Source of the DNA: Chryseobacterium sp. CH21
Lineage (GTDB): Bacteria; Bacteroidota; Bacteroidia; Flavobacteriales; Weeksellaceae
Assembly: GCF_004119445.1 (NCBI RefSeq)
Contig: NZ_QICI01000023.1
Span: forward strand, 62,001 to 126,000
DNA: 64,000 bases
Direction: 5' to 3'
Each line of letters opens with the position of its first letter. Position 1 is the stretch's first letter. Positions 50,940-60,412 of the stretch are shown piece by piece. Position numbers and translations under genes: made by a program. The notes beneath the pieces are model-generated. The model was not told where the DNA came from and did no database searches. It was given only the letters and a program-made list of their open reading frames with translations.

Positions 50940-51986
50940 ATGAAAGATGTAAAAATAGCGTTCAGAAAACCGATATTTCCAGTTTCAGAAGCATTACAAC
51001 AATATTTAGAAAAATATAACAGAACCACCAAAATCAAGTTTCTGTATGAAGACCTCTTAAGATTTAGTGATAGTGTAAGAATTCTGGATAAAGACGGAAA
51101 AGATACTTTGTGGCTGGGTGTATTGTATCCTGAATATGAGTTTAAAGAAATAGAGGCTAACTTAAATAAGATTTATACCCTTCTCCATTCTGATGGGGAC
51201 ATTGCTACTTTACCTTACCTGAAAGTAGATACTATCGACTTTTGTACGTTTGGAAATTCTAAGCCTTTCCGGGTTCGCGTGAGAAATGTTCTTAATGATA
51301 ATTATACTTATTTTTATATTAAACAGGCTGATGCTTCCCGAATATTTGGTCTGGAGCTTGAAGACCTGCTTTCTCCCAACCGGATAAACTTTCTGGTTTA
51401 TAAAAATACTTTGATTGAGGAACATATTCTGGGAATTCCCGGTGATGTTTTCATTCAGAAACATCTATTCAATTGTACAGAACTGGAAAAGGCACAGATT
51501 TCCAAGGAGTTTGTGAAATTCAATGAGCGTTGTCTTATTGGTCTTCTTGGTGACATGCGTTCTTATAATTATGTGGTAATTCCTATTCATGATTTTGACC
51601 AGGTTATTTATAGAATACGCCCCATTGATTTTGATCAACAGTCTTATGAGGGGAATTTGAAAGTGTATCTTCCGCAATATTTTAAAGAGAATAATCAAAT
51701 GGTGAATATGGTACTGGAAAAACTGAAACCCAGTTCTATAGAACAATACCGTAAAGAGGTACGTTCACAGATCGTAAAAAGAGTGACCAGCAGCCAAAAC
51801 AGATTTGATGAGCTTATTTCTATTATGAAAAAAGATAATATTGCTCCTGAGGCTAATGTGACAGAATTAAGTACAGCTTTACGGAAACTCACCTACGATG
51901 TGAATTTCAAGTATTGTAAAACCATGGGAGAAATTATAGAAACCGGAATCAAGTTTGTGCTCCGGAATTATAAGAAAGAATATTAA
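50940..51986 (+). CDS. Protein of unknown function divergent from tssB
   Basis: This 348-residue protein from the start chosen at 50940 has no signal peptide. I recognise no domain with certainty. Segments seen are TTKIKFLYEDLLRFSDSVR near the start, FIKHLFNCTEL-like QKHLFNCTELEKAQISKEF and NERCLIGLLGDMRSYNYVV in the middle, and RPIDFDQQSYEGNLKVYLP. The FDQQ segment is distinctive and could be part of an unusual nucleotide-binding or kinase-like fold, which is a guess. Divergence from tssB hints at a T6SS link but is not evidence. It ends at a terminator (51990-52020). Confidence 0.6.
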   Translation: MKDVKIAFRKPIFPVSEALQQYLEKYNRTTKIKFLYEDLLRFSDSVRILDKDGKDTLWLGVLYPEYEFKEIEANLNKIYTLLHSDGDIATLPYLKVDTIDFCTFGNSKPFRVRVRNVLNDNYTYFYIKQADASRIFGLELEDLLSPNRINFLVYKNTLIEEHILGIPGDVFIQKHLFNCTELEKAQISKEFVKFNERCLIGLLGDMRSYNYVVIPIHDFDQVIYRIRPIDFDQQSYEGNLKVYLPQYFKENNQMVNMVLEKLKPSSIEQYRKEVRSQIVKRVTSSQNRFDELISIMKKDNIAPEANVTELSTALRKLTYDVNFKYCKTMGEIIETGIKFVLRNYKKEY

Positions 51987-51989
51987 AAG

Positions 51990-52020
51990 AGAATCCGCTT
52001 CGTAATTGAAGCAGATTCTT
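51990..52020 (+). terminator. Terminator of the gene at 50940-51986
   Basis: The stem agaatc-cgcttc / gaagc-gattct, with one bulge, is followed by T residues. Confidence 0.75.
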
Positions 52021-52046
52021 TCTTTTCTAACAATTTTCGGGTAAAA

Positions 52047-54143
52047 TTACCAGATTTTTATTCTGTCCTGAGGAGCTTTATACAATTTGTCCCCCGGTTT
52101 GATATCAAATGCTTTGATGAATGAATCCTGATTTACAAGTGGTCCAAAAGCTCTGAACATTCCCGGAGAGTGTGGGTCTGTTTTCACCTGATTGATCATA
52201 TACTGATCGGTAGCTTTGGTTCTCCAAACAGTAGCCCAGCTCATGAAGAATCTCTGATCCTGAGTGAATCCGCTGATTTTTCCCGGGTTTCCTTTATCTT
52301 TTAAATACATTTGAAGGGCATCGTAAGCTACTGCTACTCCACCTAAGTCACCGATATTTTCACCACTTGTAAATTTACCGTTCACGAAGCTTCCTTTTAC
52401 AGGTTCGTAAGCACTGTACTGAGCGGCTAACTGACCTACTTTTGCATCAAAGTTTTTACGGTCTGCATCACTCCACCAGTTATTCAGGTTACCATCTCCA
52501 TCGAAACGCGAACCACTGTCGTCAAATCCGTGAGAAATTTCGTGACCGATAACGGCTCCTATCCCTCCGAAGTTTACAGCTGCGTCAGCTTTAGGATTGT
52601 AGAAAGGCGGCTGAAGAATTGCTGCAGGGAATACAATTTCGTTGTTTGATCCGCTGTAGTAAGCATTTACAGTTTGTGGAGACATTCCCCATTCTGTTTT
52701 ATCAACAGGCTTTCCTACTTTGTCCAGACTTCTCTGGTATTGCCATGCTGCTACATTCTGCAGGTTAGAATATAAAGTAGCACCTTCTTTTGGAGATTCT
52801 ACTTTTAATTGAGTATAATCTTTCCATTTATCCGGATAAGCAATTTTTACGGTAAACTTGGATAGTTTTTCCTGAGCTTTTACTTTGGTTTCAGGAGACA
52901 TCCAGTCTATATTCGCGATGTGTGTTTTGAATGATTTTAGAAGGTAATCAATATACGTTTCCATCTGCTTTTTAGCTTCCGGAGTGAAATATTTGTCTAC
53001 ATACAGTTTTCCGAAAGCTTCACCAAGAACACCATTCACAAGGGTAAGCCCTCTTTTGTTCATGGGGCGCTGCTCTTTCTGTCCCTGTAAATATTTAGCA
53101 TAGAAATCAAATCTGATCTGTTCTAAGCTGTCATCCAGATTGCTTGCATTTCCGTTGATGATATGGTATTTCAGATAGTCTTTTAATAAAGGAAGATTTT
53201 TCTGCGTAATGAACTGATCCATATTCTGGTAATATTTCAGTTCTCCAATGATTACTCTGTCTGTGTTTACTCCTGCATCTTTAAGATATTTGGCAAGGTC
53301 TACGTTTTTTACAAGTCCTGATAATTCTGATACCTTTTTAGGGTTATATCTTAAATTAGCATCTCTGTTCTGCTCAAGAGTCAATAAATAATTGGCAAGC
53401 TGCTTTTCAAAGTCTACCACATTTTGTGCAGCCTGAGGAGAATTTTTATATCCTAAAACTCCGAATAGTTTTCCAACGTAGGTTTGATATTCTGCCAGTG
53501 TTTTAGTATTGGCATCATTTACTTTCTGGTAATAATCTCTTCCAAGACCTAGATCCGGACCGCCAAGATACACTGCATTCATGTTGGAATTCTTCATATC
53601 AGCACCTACTCTCCATCCATAGAAAGAGTTGTCGCCTAATTTTGTAGCTTCCAAAAGATATTTCTGAAGATCACCAAGACTTTTAATAGCATCTACCTTG
53701 GCAAGATCAGCTTTGATAGGAGCCAAACCTTCTGCATTTCTTTTATTGGTATCCATAAAAGAGGCATACAGATTCTGGATTTTCTGGCCTTCAGATCCGG
53801 CAGGATATGATTCTGTAAGAATTTTGTTTAAGATATCTAATGAAGCATCATCCACATTTTCTCTCAACGCATTGAAAGAACCCCAATTGGCTTTATCAGA
53901 AGGAATTTGAGTAGTTTTCACCCAATTTCCGTTCACATAGCTAAAAAAGTCATCCTGCGGGCGGACACTGGTATCCATATACGATAAATTGATCCCCTCT
54001 TCTTTTGCTTCTTCTTTTACCGGTTCAGCTACTTTTGCTGTAGCTTCTGTTTTATTGTCTGTCCCTGCAGTCTTTGCTGCTCCACAAGAATTAAGAAATA
54101 CAATACCCGAAAGGGCAAGTATTCCAATATTTAGCTTTTTCAT
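52047..54143 (-). CDS. M13-family metallopeptidase (lipoprotein)
   Basis: This 698-residue neprilysin-like (M13) zinc peptidase has a lipoprotein signal (IGILALSGIVFLNSCGAAK). The zinc motif is HEISH in GAVIGHEISHGFDDSG near residue 533, and the third ligand and Asp lie in GENIGDLGGVAVAYDAL. The N-terminal region with DTSVRPQDDFFSYVNGNW is typical. Surface or periplasmic peptide digestion is likely. It is closely related to the next gene (shared blocks such as DPHSPGMFRAFGPL). The 433-base region between the two contains repeats. Confidence 0.93.
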   Translation of the reverse strand: MKKLNIGILALSGIVFLNSCGAAKTAGTDNKTEATAKVAEPVKEEAKEEGINLSYMDTSVRPQDDFFSYVNGNWVKTTQIPSDKANWGSFNALRENVDDASLDILNKILTESYPAGSEGQKIQNLYASFMDTNKRNAEGLAPIKADLAKVDAIKSLGDLQKYLLEATKLGDNSFYGWRVGADMKNSNMNAVYLGGPDLGLGRDYYQKVNDANTKTLAEYQTYVGKLFGVLGYKNSPQAAQNVVDFEKQLANYLLTLEQNRDANLRYNPKKVSELSGLVKNVDLAKYLKDAGVNTDRVIIGELKYYQNMDQFITQKNLPLLKDYLKYHIINGNASNLDDSLEQIRFDFYAKYLQGQKEQRPMNKRGLTLVNGVLGEAFGKLYVDKYFTPEAKKQMETYIDYLLKSFKTHIANIDWMSPETKVKAQEKLSKFTVKIAYPDKWKDYTQLKVESPKEGATLYSNLQNVAAWQYQRSLDKVGKPVDKTEWGMSPQTVNAYYSGSNNEIVFPAAILQPPFYNPKADAAVNFGGIGAVIGHEISHGFDDSGSRFDGDGNLNNWWSDADRKNFDAKVGQLAAQYSAYEPVKGSFVNGKFTSGENIGDLGGVAVAYDALQMYLKDKGNPGKISGFTQDQRFFMSWATVWRTKATDQYMINQVKTDPHSPGMFRAFGPLVNQDSFIKAFDIKPGDKLYKAPQDRIKIW

Positions 54144-54248
54144 TAAAGATAATTTTTGATTTTACACAAACTTATCAAATATACAAACTTTAATGATATG
54201 TTATGACTGATATTTATATATGGGTGAAAATTGAAGATGGGATTGAAA

Positions 54249-54318
54249 GTTTAAGGTTTAAGGTTTAAGGTTTAAGGTTTAAGGTTTAAGGTTTAAAGTT
54301 CATCGTTTAATGTTTGGT
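54249..54318. repeat. Tandem 7-base array (GTTTAAG)
   Basis: Six perfect copies of gtttaag are followed by gtttaaa, gttcatc, gtttaat and gtttggt, all in exact 7-base register. Confidence 0.85.
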
Positions 54319-54340
54319 GCTATTGGGTAGACCACCCCGT

Positions 54341-54381
54341 CAAAAATTCTTTGAATTTTTGCCACCCCTCCGTGGGAGGGG
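54341..54381. repeat. Paired hairpins in intergenic repeat
   Basis: The stem caaaaattc / gaatttttg (54341-54361) is followed directly by cccctcc / ggagggg (54365-54381). They look like parts of a dispersed intergenic element. Confidence 0.5.
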
Positions 54382-54434
54382 AATGATGGAAGCCGTTATT
54401 GTAAAGAATCTCCCATCGATTCCATATCACATCC

Positions 54435-54539
54435 CCTATTACTTATTACTTATTACTTATTACTTATTACCTATTTTCCTTAATCCCTAAAACCTGCTAC
54501 CTATCACCTGCTACCTATCATCTATTACCTGCTACCTAA
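54435..54539. repeat. Degenerate 7-base array, 15 units
   Basis: Fifteen consecutive heptamers occur in exact register. They start cctatta, then cttatta (4 copies), cctattt, tccttaa and tccctaa. Alternating aacctgc/tacctat/cacctgc/tacctat forms follow, ending with catctat, tacctgc and tacctaa. Confidence 0.8.
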
Positions 54540-54545
54540 AAAAAC

Positions 54546-54570
54546 AAAACCGCCCATTGCTGAGCGGTTG
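54546..54570 (-). terminator. Terminator of second M13 gene
   Basis: The stem aaccgc / gcggtt, with a loop containing the cattgctga sequence, lies just after the stop on the minus strand. The minus strand ends in T residues. Confidence 0.6.
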
Positions 54571-54576
54571 TTATTG

Positions 54577-56634
54577 TTACCAGATTTTGATTCTTTCTTC
54601 CGGAGTTTTGTAGAGTTTGTCTCCTTTTTTCACATCGAATGCTTTGTAGAAAGCGTCAACGTTAATAAGTGGACCAAAACTTCTGAAATATCCTGGAGAG
54701 TGCGGGTCAGTTTTCACCTGATTCACCATATATTTCTCGCTTGATAATGTTCTCCAAACGGTTGCCCAGCTTAGGAAGAATCTCTGATCCTGAGTGAATC
54801 CACTGATTTTCCCTGGGTTTCCTTTGTCTTTCAGATACATTTGAAGAGCGTCATAAGCAATGTTTACACCTCCTAAGTCAGCGATATTTTCACCGTTTGT
54901 GAAAGTTCCGTTTACAAAAGTTCCTTTTACAGGCTCGTATTTGTCATATTGAGAAGCAAGAGCTTTTGTAGCTTTTTCGAAATTTGCTTTATCTTCCGGA
55001 GTCCACCAGTCTACCAAGTTACCGTCAGCATCGAACTGTGCTCCTGAATCATCAAATCCGTGGCTCATTTCGTGACCGATAACCGCACCGATACCTCCGA
55101 AGTTTACCGCAGCATCAGCTTTAGGGTTAAAGAATGGCGGCTGAAGGATCGCTGCAGGGAATACAATCTCGTTATTTACCGGGTTGTAATAGGCATTTAC
55201 AGTCTGTGGAGTCATTCCCCATTCTGTTTTATCCACTGGCTTACCAATTTTAGCTAAATCTTTATTGTACTGCCATTCTCCGATATTCTGAAGGTTTTTG
55301 TAAAGGTTTCCTCCATTCGCTTCAGAAACGATATTTAATTTTGAATAGTCTTTCCATTTGTCAGGATAAGCTACTTTTACAGTGAACTTGTTCAGCTTCT
55401 GCATTGCTTTTTCCTTAGTTGTAGAAGACATCCAAGCTAAGTTATTGATGTGAACGGCAAAACTTTTCTTTAAATAATCGATCAATTCTACCATCTGAGC
55501 TTTTGCTTCAGCCGGGAAATATTTCTCAACATATAATTTTCCGAAAGCTTCTCCTAAAGAACCATTGATCAACTCAAAACCTCTCTTGTTAAGAGCTCTT
55601 TGTTCCTGTTGTCCTCTAAGATATTTACCATAGAAAGCAAACTTCATGTTGCCTAAGTTTTCGCTTAAGTAAGAAGCACTTCCATGGATCATGTGGAATT
55701 TCAGATAATCCTTGATCACAGGAAGATTCTGAGCATTTACTAATTTATCGAAGCTCTTATAGAATCCTAATTCACTGATAATTACTTTATCAGAATTTAC
55801 CCCTACTTTTTTAAGGTAACCTGGAAGGTCAACATTTTTCACCAAAGCAGAAAGTTCAGCCATTGTCTCAGGGTTGTACTGAAGAGTGTTATCACGGCTC
55901 TGCTCATTGGTCAGGTAAGTCTGTGCGATGCTTTTTTCATAATTAACGATACCTTTTGCTGCTTCATCAGCATTTTTGTATCCTAATTCTTTTAGCATTG
56001 AAGCTACATATTTCTGATATTCAGCAATCGCTTCTGTATTTTTCTCGTTTACTTTCTGATAGTAATCTCTTCCTAAGCCTAGAGAAGGATTTCCTAAGTA
56101 AACTGCATTCATTTTAGAATCTTTAAGGTCTGCATCTACTCCCCATCCGTAAAAAACGTTTTCACCTTCTTTCGTTACAGAAGTCAGGTAGTTCTGAAGA
56201 TCAGCCATATTTTTAATAGCATCAATCTTATTCAGATTTTCCTGGATTGGTTTGATTCCGTCTGCATTTCTCTTCTGCATGTTCATGTAAGTAGCATACA
56301 GGTCCTGAATTTTTTTCCCTTCGCTTCCGTCAGCAAATTTATCTTTCAGAAGAGAGTTCAGGATGGTCATGGAATTGTTATCCGTATCCTCAGCCAGTTT
56401 GTTGAAGCTTCCCCAAGTTGGTTTGTCAGATGGAATTTTGGCTGTTTTCATCCAAGTTCCACTCACATAGTTATAAAAATCATCCTGAGGACGTACTGAA
56501 GTGTCCATCAAGCTAAGGTCTAAACCTTTGTCTGTGTTATTCACTGCTACTTTAGCAGCTTTAGCTTGTGCGCTCATCGTAGTCTGAGTGCAGATCCCTG
56601 CTATTAAAAACAAAGAAAGCGTTATTTTTTTCAT
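54577..56634 (-). CDS. M13-family metallopeptidase, paralogue of the previous gene
   Basis: This 685-residue paralogue has a signal peptide (MKKITLSLFLIAGICTQTTMSAQA) rather than a clear lipobox. The zinc site is GAVIGHEMSHGFDDSG (near residue 525) with GENIADLGGVNIAYDAL. The rest matches its neighbour block by block, for example VRPQDDFYNYVSGTW and NEIVFPAAILQPPFFNPKADA. A tandem duplication with divergence in targeting is the simplest reading. Substrates are unknown. The gene is separated from the GH18 fusion gene by a 290-base repeat region. Confidence 0.93.
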   Translation of the reverse strand: MKKITLSLFLIAGICTQTTMSAQAKAAKVAVNNTDKGLDLSLMDTSVRPQDDFYNYVSGTWMKTAKIPSDKPTWGSFNKLAEDTDNNSMTILNSLLKDKFADGSEGKKIQDLYATYMNMQKRNADGIKPIQENLNKIDAIKNMADLQNYLTSVTKEGENVFYGWGVDADLKDSKMNAVYLGNPSLGLGRDYYQKVNEKNTEAIAEYQKYVASMLKELGYKNADEAAKGIVNYEKSIAQTYLTNEQSRDNTLQYNPETMAELSALVKNVDLPGYLKKVGVNSDKVIISELGFYKSFDKLVNAQNLPVIKDYLKFHMIHGSASYLSENLGNMKFAFYGKYLRGQQEQRALNKRGFELINGSLGEAFGKLYVEKYFPAEAKAQMVELIDYLKKSFAVHINNLAWMSSTTKEKAMQKLNKFTVKVAYPDKWKDYSKLNIVSEANGGNLYKNLQNIGEWQYNKDLAKIGKPVDKTEWGMTPQTVNAYYNPVNNEIVFPAAILQPPFFNPKADAAVNFGGIGAVIGHEMSHGFDDSGAQFDADGNLVDWWTPEDKANFEKATKALASQYDKYEPVKGTFVNGTFTNGENIADLGGVNIAYDALQMYLKDKGNPGKISGFTQDQRFFLSWATVWRTLSSEKYMVNQVKTDPHSPGYFRSFGPLINVDAFYKAFDVKKGDKLYKTPEERIKIW

Positions 56635-56728
56635 TATGATAACAATTTTTAGAATATGTATGATTTATTTCGTATTTGTTACTTGAATATGAAAACAAAT
56701 TTAAATAAATAACATGAAAGTATTATAA

Positions 56729-56763
56729 GTGGGAAGTTGGAAACAGGAAGCTGGAAGTTATTA
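56729..56763. repeat. Degenerate 7-base array (gnnggaa type)
   Basis: Five consecutive heptamers occur: gtgggaa, gttggaa, acaggaa, gctggaa, gttatta. They lie in the region before the second M13 gene. Confidence 0.7.
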
Positions 56764-56890
56764 AAGTCATAAAACAACCTCCAGCTACCTAATTATATTT
56801 TTTTGGTTCAAATCTTTACTGGAAAATCAGACAATAAGAGACAGAAGCTGGAAGTTATAAGAATCGTAAAAAATGATAACTGAGAAAACA

Positions 56891-56925
56891 ACATCCAGCC
56901 TCACTCTTCCAGCCTCCAACCTCAT
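56891..56925. repeat. Degenerate 7-base array (gcctcca type)
   Basis: Five consecutive heptamers occur: acatcca, gcctcac, tcttcca, gcctcca, acctcat. They end at the stop of the GH18 fusion gene. Confidence 0.65.
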
Positions 56926-59900
56926 TAAGATGTTGCTATCTCTTTTACATTCCCGGTTCTTTTTAGGAATCCCCAGGACTGCATTTCGCCTTTCAGTGCT
57001 TTTCTTAAACTTTTAAATAATACAATATACATCAGCCATCTATACCCGAATCTCTGTGGAATAATATACAACAGATTGATTAGTTTTTCCTTCTGCATGA
57101 TGAATGCTACTAATGCTAATGAAGCATCTACCAAAAGGAAAATCAGATAATAGGTGAATATTTTGTCTCCGTTTCCGGACAGGATTCCAAAAAACATAAT
57201 CACGTCTGCCAATGGCGAGAAAAATGGAATGATGTATTGGAATAATAAAATATTCGGCATTGCCCAAAGTCCCAATCCTTTATATTTGGGGTTAAGGAAA
57301 GTCTGTCTCTGTTTCCAGAACATCTGCATGATTCCGTAAGTCCATCGGAAACGTTGTTTTAAAAACTGTTTTGTGGTTTCAGGAGCTTCCGTTACAGCAA
57401 TTGCTCTGTTTTCATTCGCTACGGTATATCCCGCTTTTAATATTTTAACCGTAATATCACAATCTTCTGCCAGAGTATCGGATGAATATCCTCCTGCTTC
57501 TATGATCACAGACTTTTTAAATGCACCAATAGCTCCCGGAATTACAGTAATAGCATTAATGTGCGCATACGCCAGTCTGTCAAAATTCTGGCTTGTTGTA
57601 TATTCTATAGCCTGCCATTTGGTAAGCCAGTTTACCCTGTTCCCTACTTTAACATTTCCTGCTACCGCTGCTATTTTTTCTTCCGGATCAGAATTTAAAA
57701 ATCTTGCAATCATATATTTCACGGCATCCTGTTGTAATTTGGTATCGGCATCAATACATACTACATATTCTGCATCAGTTTGTGATATTCCGAAATTCAG
57801 GGCAGTGGCTTTTCCACCGTTTCCTTTGGTGAAAATTTTCAGTTTCGGGTGATCCGGAAATGCTTCCAATGCTTTTTCATACGTGGAATCTTTGCTTCCG
57901 TCATCTACCATAATAATATTAAAATTAGGATAGGTCTGTTTCAACAAATTCTGCAGGGAAGAAACAATATTCACTTCTTCATTGTATGCAGGAACAATGA
58001 TTGAAACCTTCGGGTAGGAATCCAACACCGGAAATTCACCTAATTTTTTTTCTTTTTTTCTTTCTTTAAAAGCCCAGTAAGCCATCAACAATAATCTGAT
58101 CAGTCCCAACACAATGAAAATAGTAAACAATGCAACCAGGAAATGGCTTATTCCATAGATCATCGTAGCCAATACAAGATTCAACTGCATGATATAATAT
58201 GATCTTGTTTTAGGAACTTCAGGCATCAGTTCGCTTCTGCTTTTGTGCAGAATATTCGTAAGGTTTGTAAAATGATAACCTTGTTTCTGAAGAGTCGGAA
58301 TCAGGATTTTTAAAGCTTTTACAGTTTCTTCTCTGGTATCTCCGCCTGCATCATGAAGAAGAATGATATTCCCTCTCTCCTGCTTAATTCCAGCCATTAC
58401 ACGTTTTACGATTTCATCTGCTTTTATCCCCGGCTGCCAGTCTTCAGGGTCTATATTTTCTCCGATATCAAGATAATTTTGCTGTCTTGCCAAAGCTACA
58501 GGGATAATCTCTTCTGAAGTTGTAGGCTCCGAGTCTGCATTGTATGGAGCTCTGAACAGAATTGTACTATGACCTGTGATACATTCGATCAGCAGTCTTG
58601 TCAGTTTCATTTCAAGCAAAGCTCTTTCAGGACTTACTTTGGCTACATTTTCATGAGTAAAGGTGTGATTTCCTATTTCGTGTCCTTCACGGTAAATTCT
58701 TTTAACGAGCGGAAGGTTCTTTTCTGCATTGAGTCCTACCAAAAAGAAAGCTGCCGGAACATGGTATTTGGACAAAATATCCAATACTTGCGGAGTATAC
58801 GTTTCATCCGGACCGTCATCAAAAGTAAGAACGAGTTCTTTCTGAGGAGCGCTTCCATATTTTTTGACTTCGTAAGAACTTGGATAGGTAATATAATTTT
58901 CGTCTGTGATAATTTTCTCTTTCGGATCAATTTCCAGAGCAATTTTCCCATCATGAGGGGTATTCAGAACATCTAATACTTCTCCGTCTCCGATGTAATC
59001 CACCATGGTTTGTCCTTTCACATTTTCCAGTGTTTTTAAATTCAGCTTGGATAATCCGGCAAACGTAAGGTCTTTATCATAGAAATTCCAGACTCTGCTG
59101 TCTTCACTTCCGAGTCTCCAGAGTGCAGTTCCTGCTAACGGATATTCTGAGGAAAAACGCATCGTATTGAAAATAGAAGCCGCATCATTGAAAAATACAG
59201 TGTGGGTTAAATTTTTAGAATCCGTGTAAGAATAATTTAAATTAAACGTATTGTCATTAAAATCAATAACTGCTTTACTTGCACTGGCTTTAGTAATGGC
59301 CTGCATGTAAGTAACGGAGGTATTGTCATCCTTATTGGAACTCCAGTCATAGCCGTATGCTCCCAAGCCCAAAATGATTTTTTGTGGAGAAACTTGTTTC
59401 ACGATTTTCCCAGTCTGTTCTTCAATCCATTTTTGGGAAGAAACCGGACCTGCATCACTTCCTGCTGAATACTCATCATAAGCCATCAGCACAAAGTAAT
59501 CTACATAAGGATTCAGTCTTGGAATATTGTAATCGTCATTATCAGTCATGATATCCATGGTAACCAGCAGCTGATTTTTTTTGAAGGTCTCTGAAAGTTC
59601 TTTCATAAAGGCAATCAGATTATCATCAGAATTCAGGTTCATATCTTCAAAGTCGATATTAATTCCTTTGAAGTGGTATTTTTTACATTGCTGGGTGATT
59701 TTTTGAATCAAATGGGTTCTTTTCTGCGGATCATTCAAAACTTTTACCAGTCCTTCTGCACGGAATTCTCGGTCTGAGTTGTTACTCAGCATCGGCATGG
59801 CAGCAACACCTGTTCTTTTGATCACTTTATATCCTTCCGGATCCACATTGGTTTTCAGATCACCTGTTTTGGGATCTAGGAAAAACCATTCAGGAAAAAC

Positions 59901-60323
59901 AAGATTGACGTGTCTGATATTTCTTTTCAGAGACATGAGTGACTGAGGGTCCCATGCCACATAAAAGGCAGATCGGATTCCTCCCGGAAACTGAGCCCAG
60001 TTTCGGTTTTGATTTTTGTATCTTTCTTCTCTTGCCTTCTGAATTTTATCGAGGCTGGTATGGATTGTTTTTTCAGAAATAAAGCTTCTGAAACCTTTGT
60101 ATTCTTTGGAAATTTTATTCTCCTGAAGATAGGGCTTATTGGCTGTAATAACTGCTTTATAATCTTCTTTAAAAGGAATTTTAGGACTTCTGTCCAGGGT
60201 CATCATCAGACCTAAAGCAAGAAGAAGCAGTATTCCTATAAAAATAAAAACACGGCTTCCCCATTGTACACTTTTCCAGCGTTTTTTGCTGCTGGTCTGA
60301 AAAATCTGTTTGGAATTTTCCAC
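56925..60323 (-). CDS. GH18-NodB-GT2 multidomain polysaccharide enzyme
   Basis: This 1132-residue protein joins three enzymes after an N-terminal membrane helix (about residues 22-42). First is a GH18 chitinase-like barrel with KGINIDFEDMN near residue 223 (the DxxDxE-type site). Then comes a NodB-type polysaccharide deacetylase with VLTFDDGPDETYTP near residue 500, then GHEIGNHTFTHENV and FRAPYNAD. Last is a processive GT2 with IIVPAYNEE near residue 776, CIDADTKL, LAEDCDIT and QRFRWTYG near residue 990. Membrane helices flank the GT2 region. It may make, deacetylate and trim a GlcNAc-type exopolysaccharide. The start is GTG. Confidence 0.88.
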   Translation of the reverse strand: MENSKQIFQTSSKKRWKSVQWGSRVFIFIGILLLLALGLMMTLDRSPKIPFKEDYKAVITANKPYLQENKISKEYKGFRSFISEKTIHTSLDKIQKAREERYKNQNRNWAQFPGGIRSAFYVAWDPQSLMSLKRNIRHVNLVFPEWFFLDPKTGDLKTNVDPEGYKVIKRTGVAAMPMLSNNSDREFRAEGLVKVLNDPQKRTHLIQKITQQCKKYHFKGINIDFEDMNLNSDDNLIAFMKELSETFKKNQLLVTMDIMTDNDDYNIPRLNPYVDYFVLMAYDEYSAGSDAGPVSSQKWIEEQTGKIVKQVSPQKIILGLGAYGYDWSSNKDDNTSVTYMQAITKASASKAVIDFNDNTFNLNYSYTDSKNLTHTVFFNDAASIFNTMRFSSEYPLAGTALWRLGSEDSRVWNFYDKDLTFAGLSKLNLKTLENVKGQTMVDYIGDGEVLDVLNTPHDGKIALEIDPKEKIITDENYITYPSSYEVKKYGSAPQKELVLTFDDGPDETYTPQVLDILSKYHVPAAFFLVGLNAEKNLPLVKRIYREGHEIGNHTFTHENVAKVSPERALLEMKLTRLLIECITGHSTILFRAPYNADSEPTTSEEIIPVALARQQNYLDIGENIDPEDWQPGIKADEIVKRVMAGIKQERGNIILLHDAGGDTREETVKALKILIPTLQKQGYHFTNLTNILHKSRSELMPEVPKTRSYYIMQLNLVLATMIYGISHFLVALFTIFIVLGLIRLLLMAYWAFKERKKEKKLGEFPVLDSYPKVSIIVPAYNEEVNIVSSLQNLLKQTYPNFNIIMVDDGSKDSTYEKALEAFPDHPKLKIFTKGNGGKATALNFGISQTDAEYVVCIDADTKLQQDAVKYMIARFLNSDPEEKIAAVAGNVKVGNRVNWLTKWQAIEYTTSQNFDRLAYAHINAITVIPGAIGAFKKSVIIEAGGYSSDTLAEDCDITVKILKAGYTVANENRAIAVTEAPETTKQFLKQRFRWTYGIMQMFWKQRQTFLNPKYKGLGLWAMPNILLFQYIIPFFSPLADVIMFFGILSGNGDKIFTYYLIFLLVDASLALVAFIMQKEKLINLLYIIPQRFGYRWLMYIVLFKSLRKALKGEMQSWGFLKRTGNVKEIATS

Positions 60324-60412
60324 GATTTTTGAAATTTATTGAAGGGCTTTCAAAAAGCGTGAAAAACTGTATAAAAATTAATTAAAAAAAAATTAAAAAT
60401 AAAGCATTCTAT

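Larger units (their letters stand above)
54144..54576. other. Repeat-rich region between the two M13 genes
   Basis: No gene is seen. It holds two 7-base-period arrays (54249-54318 and 54435-54539), two hairpins (54341-54361 and 54365-54381) and the terminator of the downstream M13 gene (54546-54570). Confidence 0.7.

Noticed and set aside
54249..54539. CRISPR array
   Set aside because: The units are 7 bases in direct contact, without spacers, and no cas genes are nearby.
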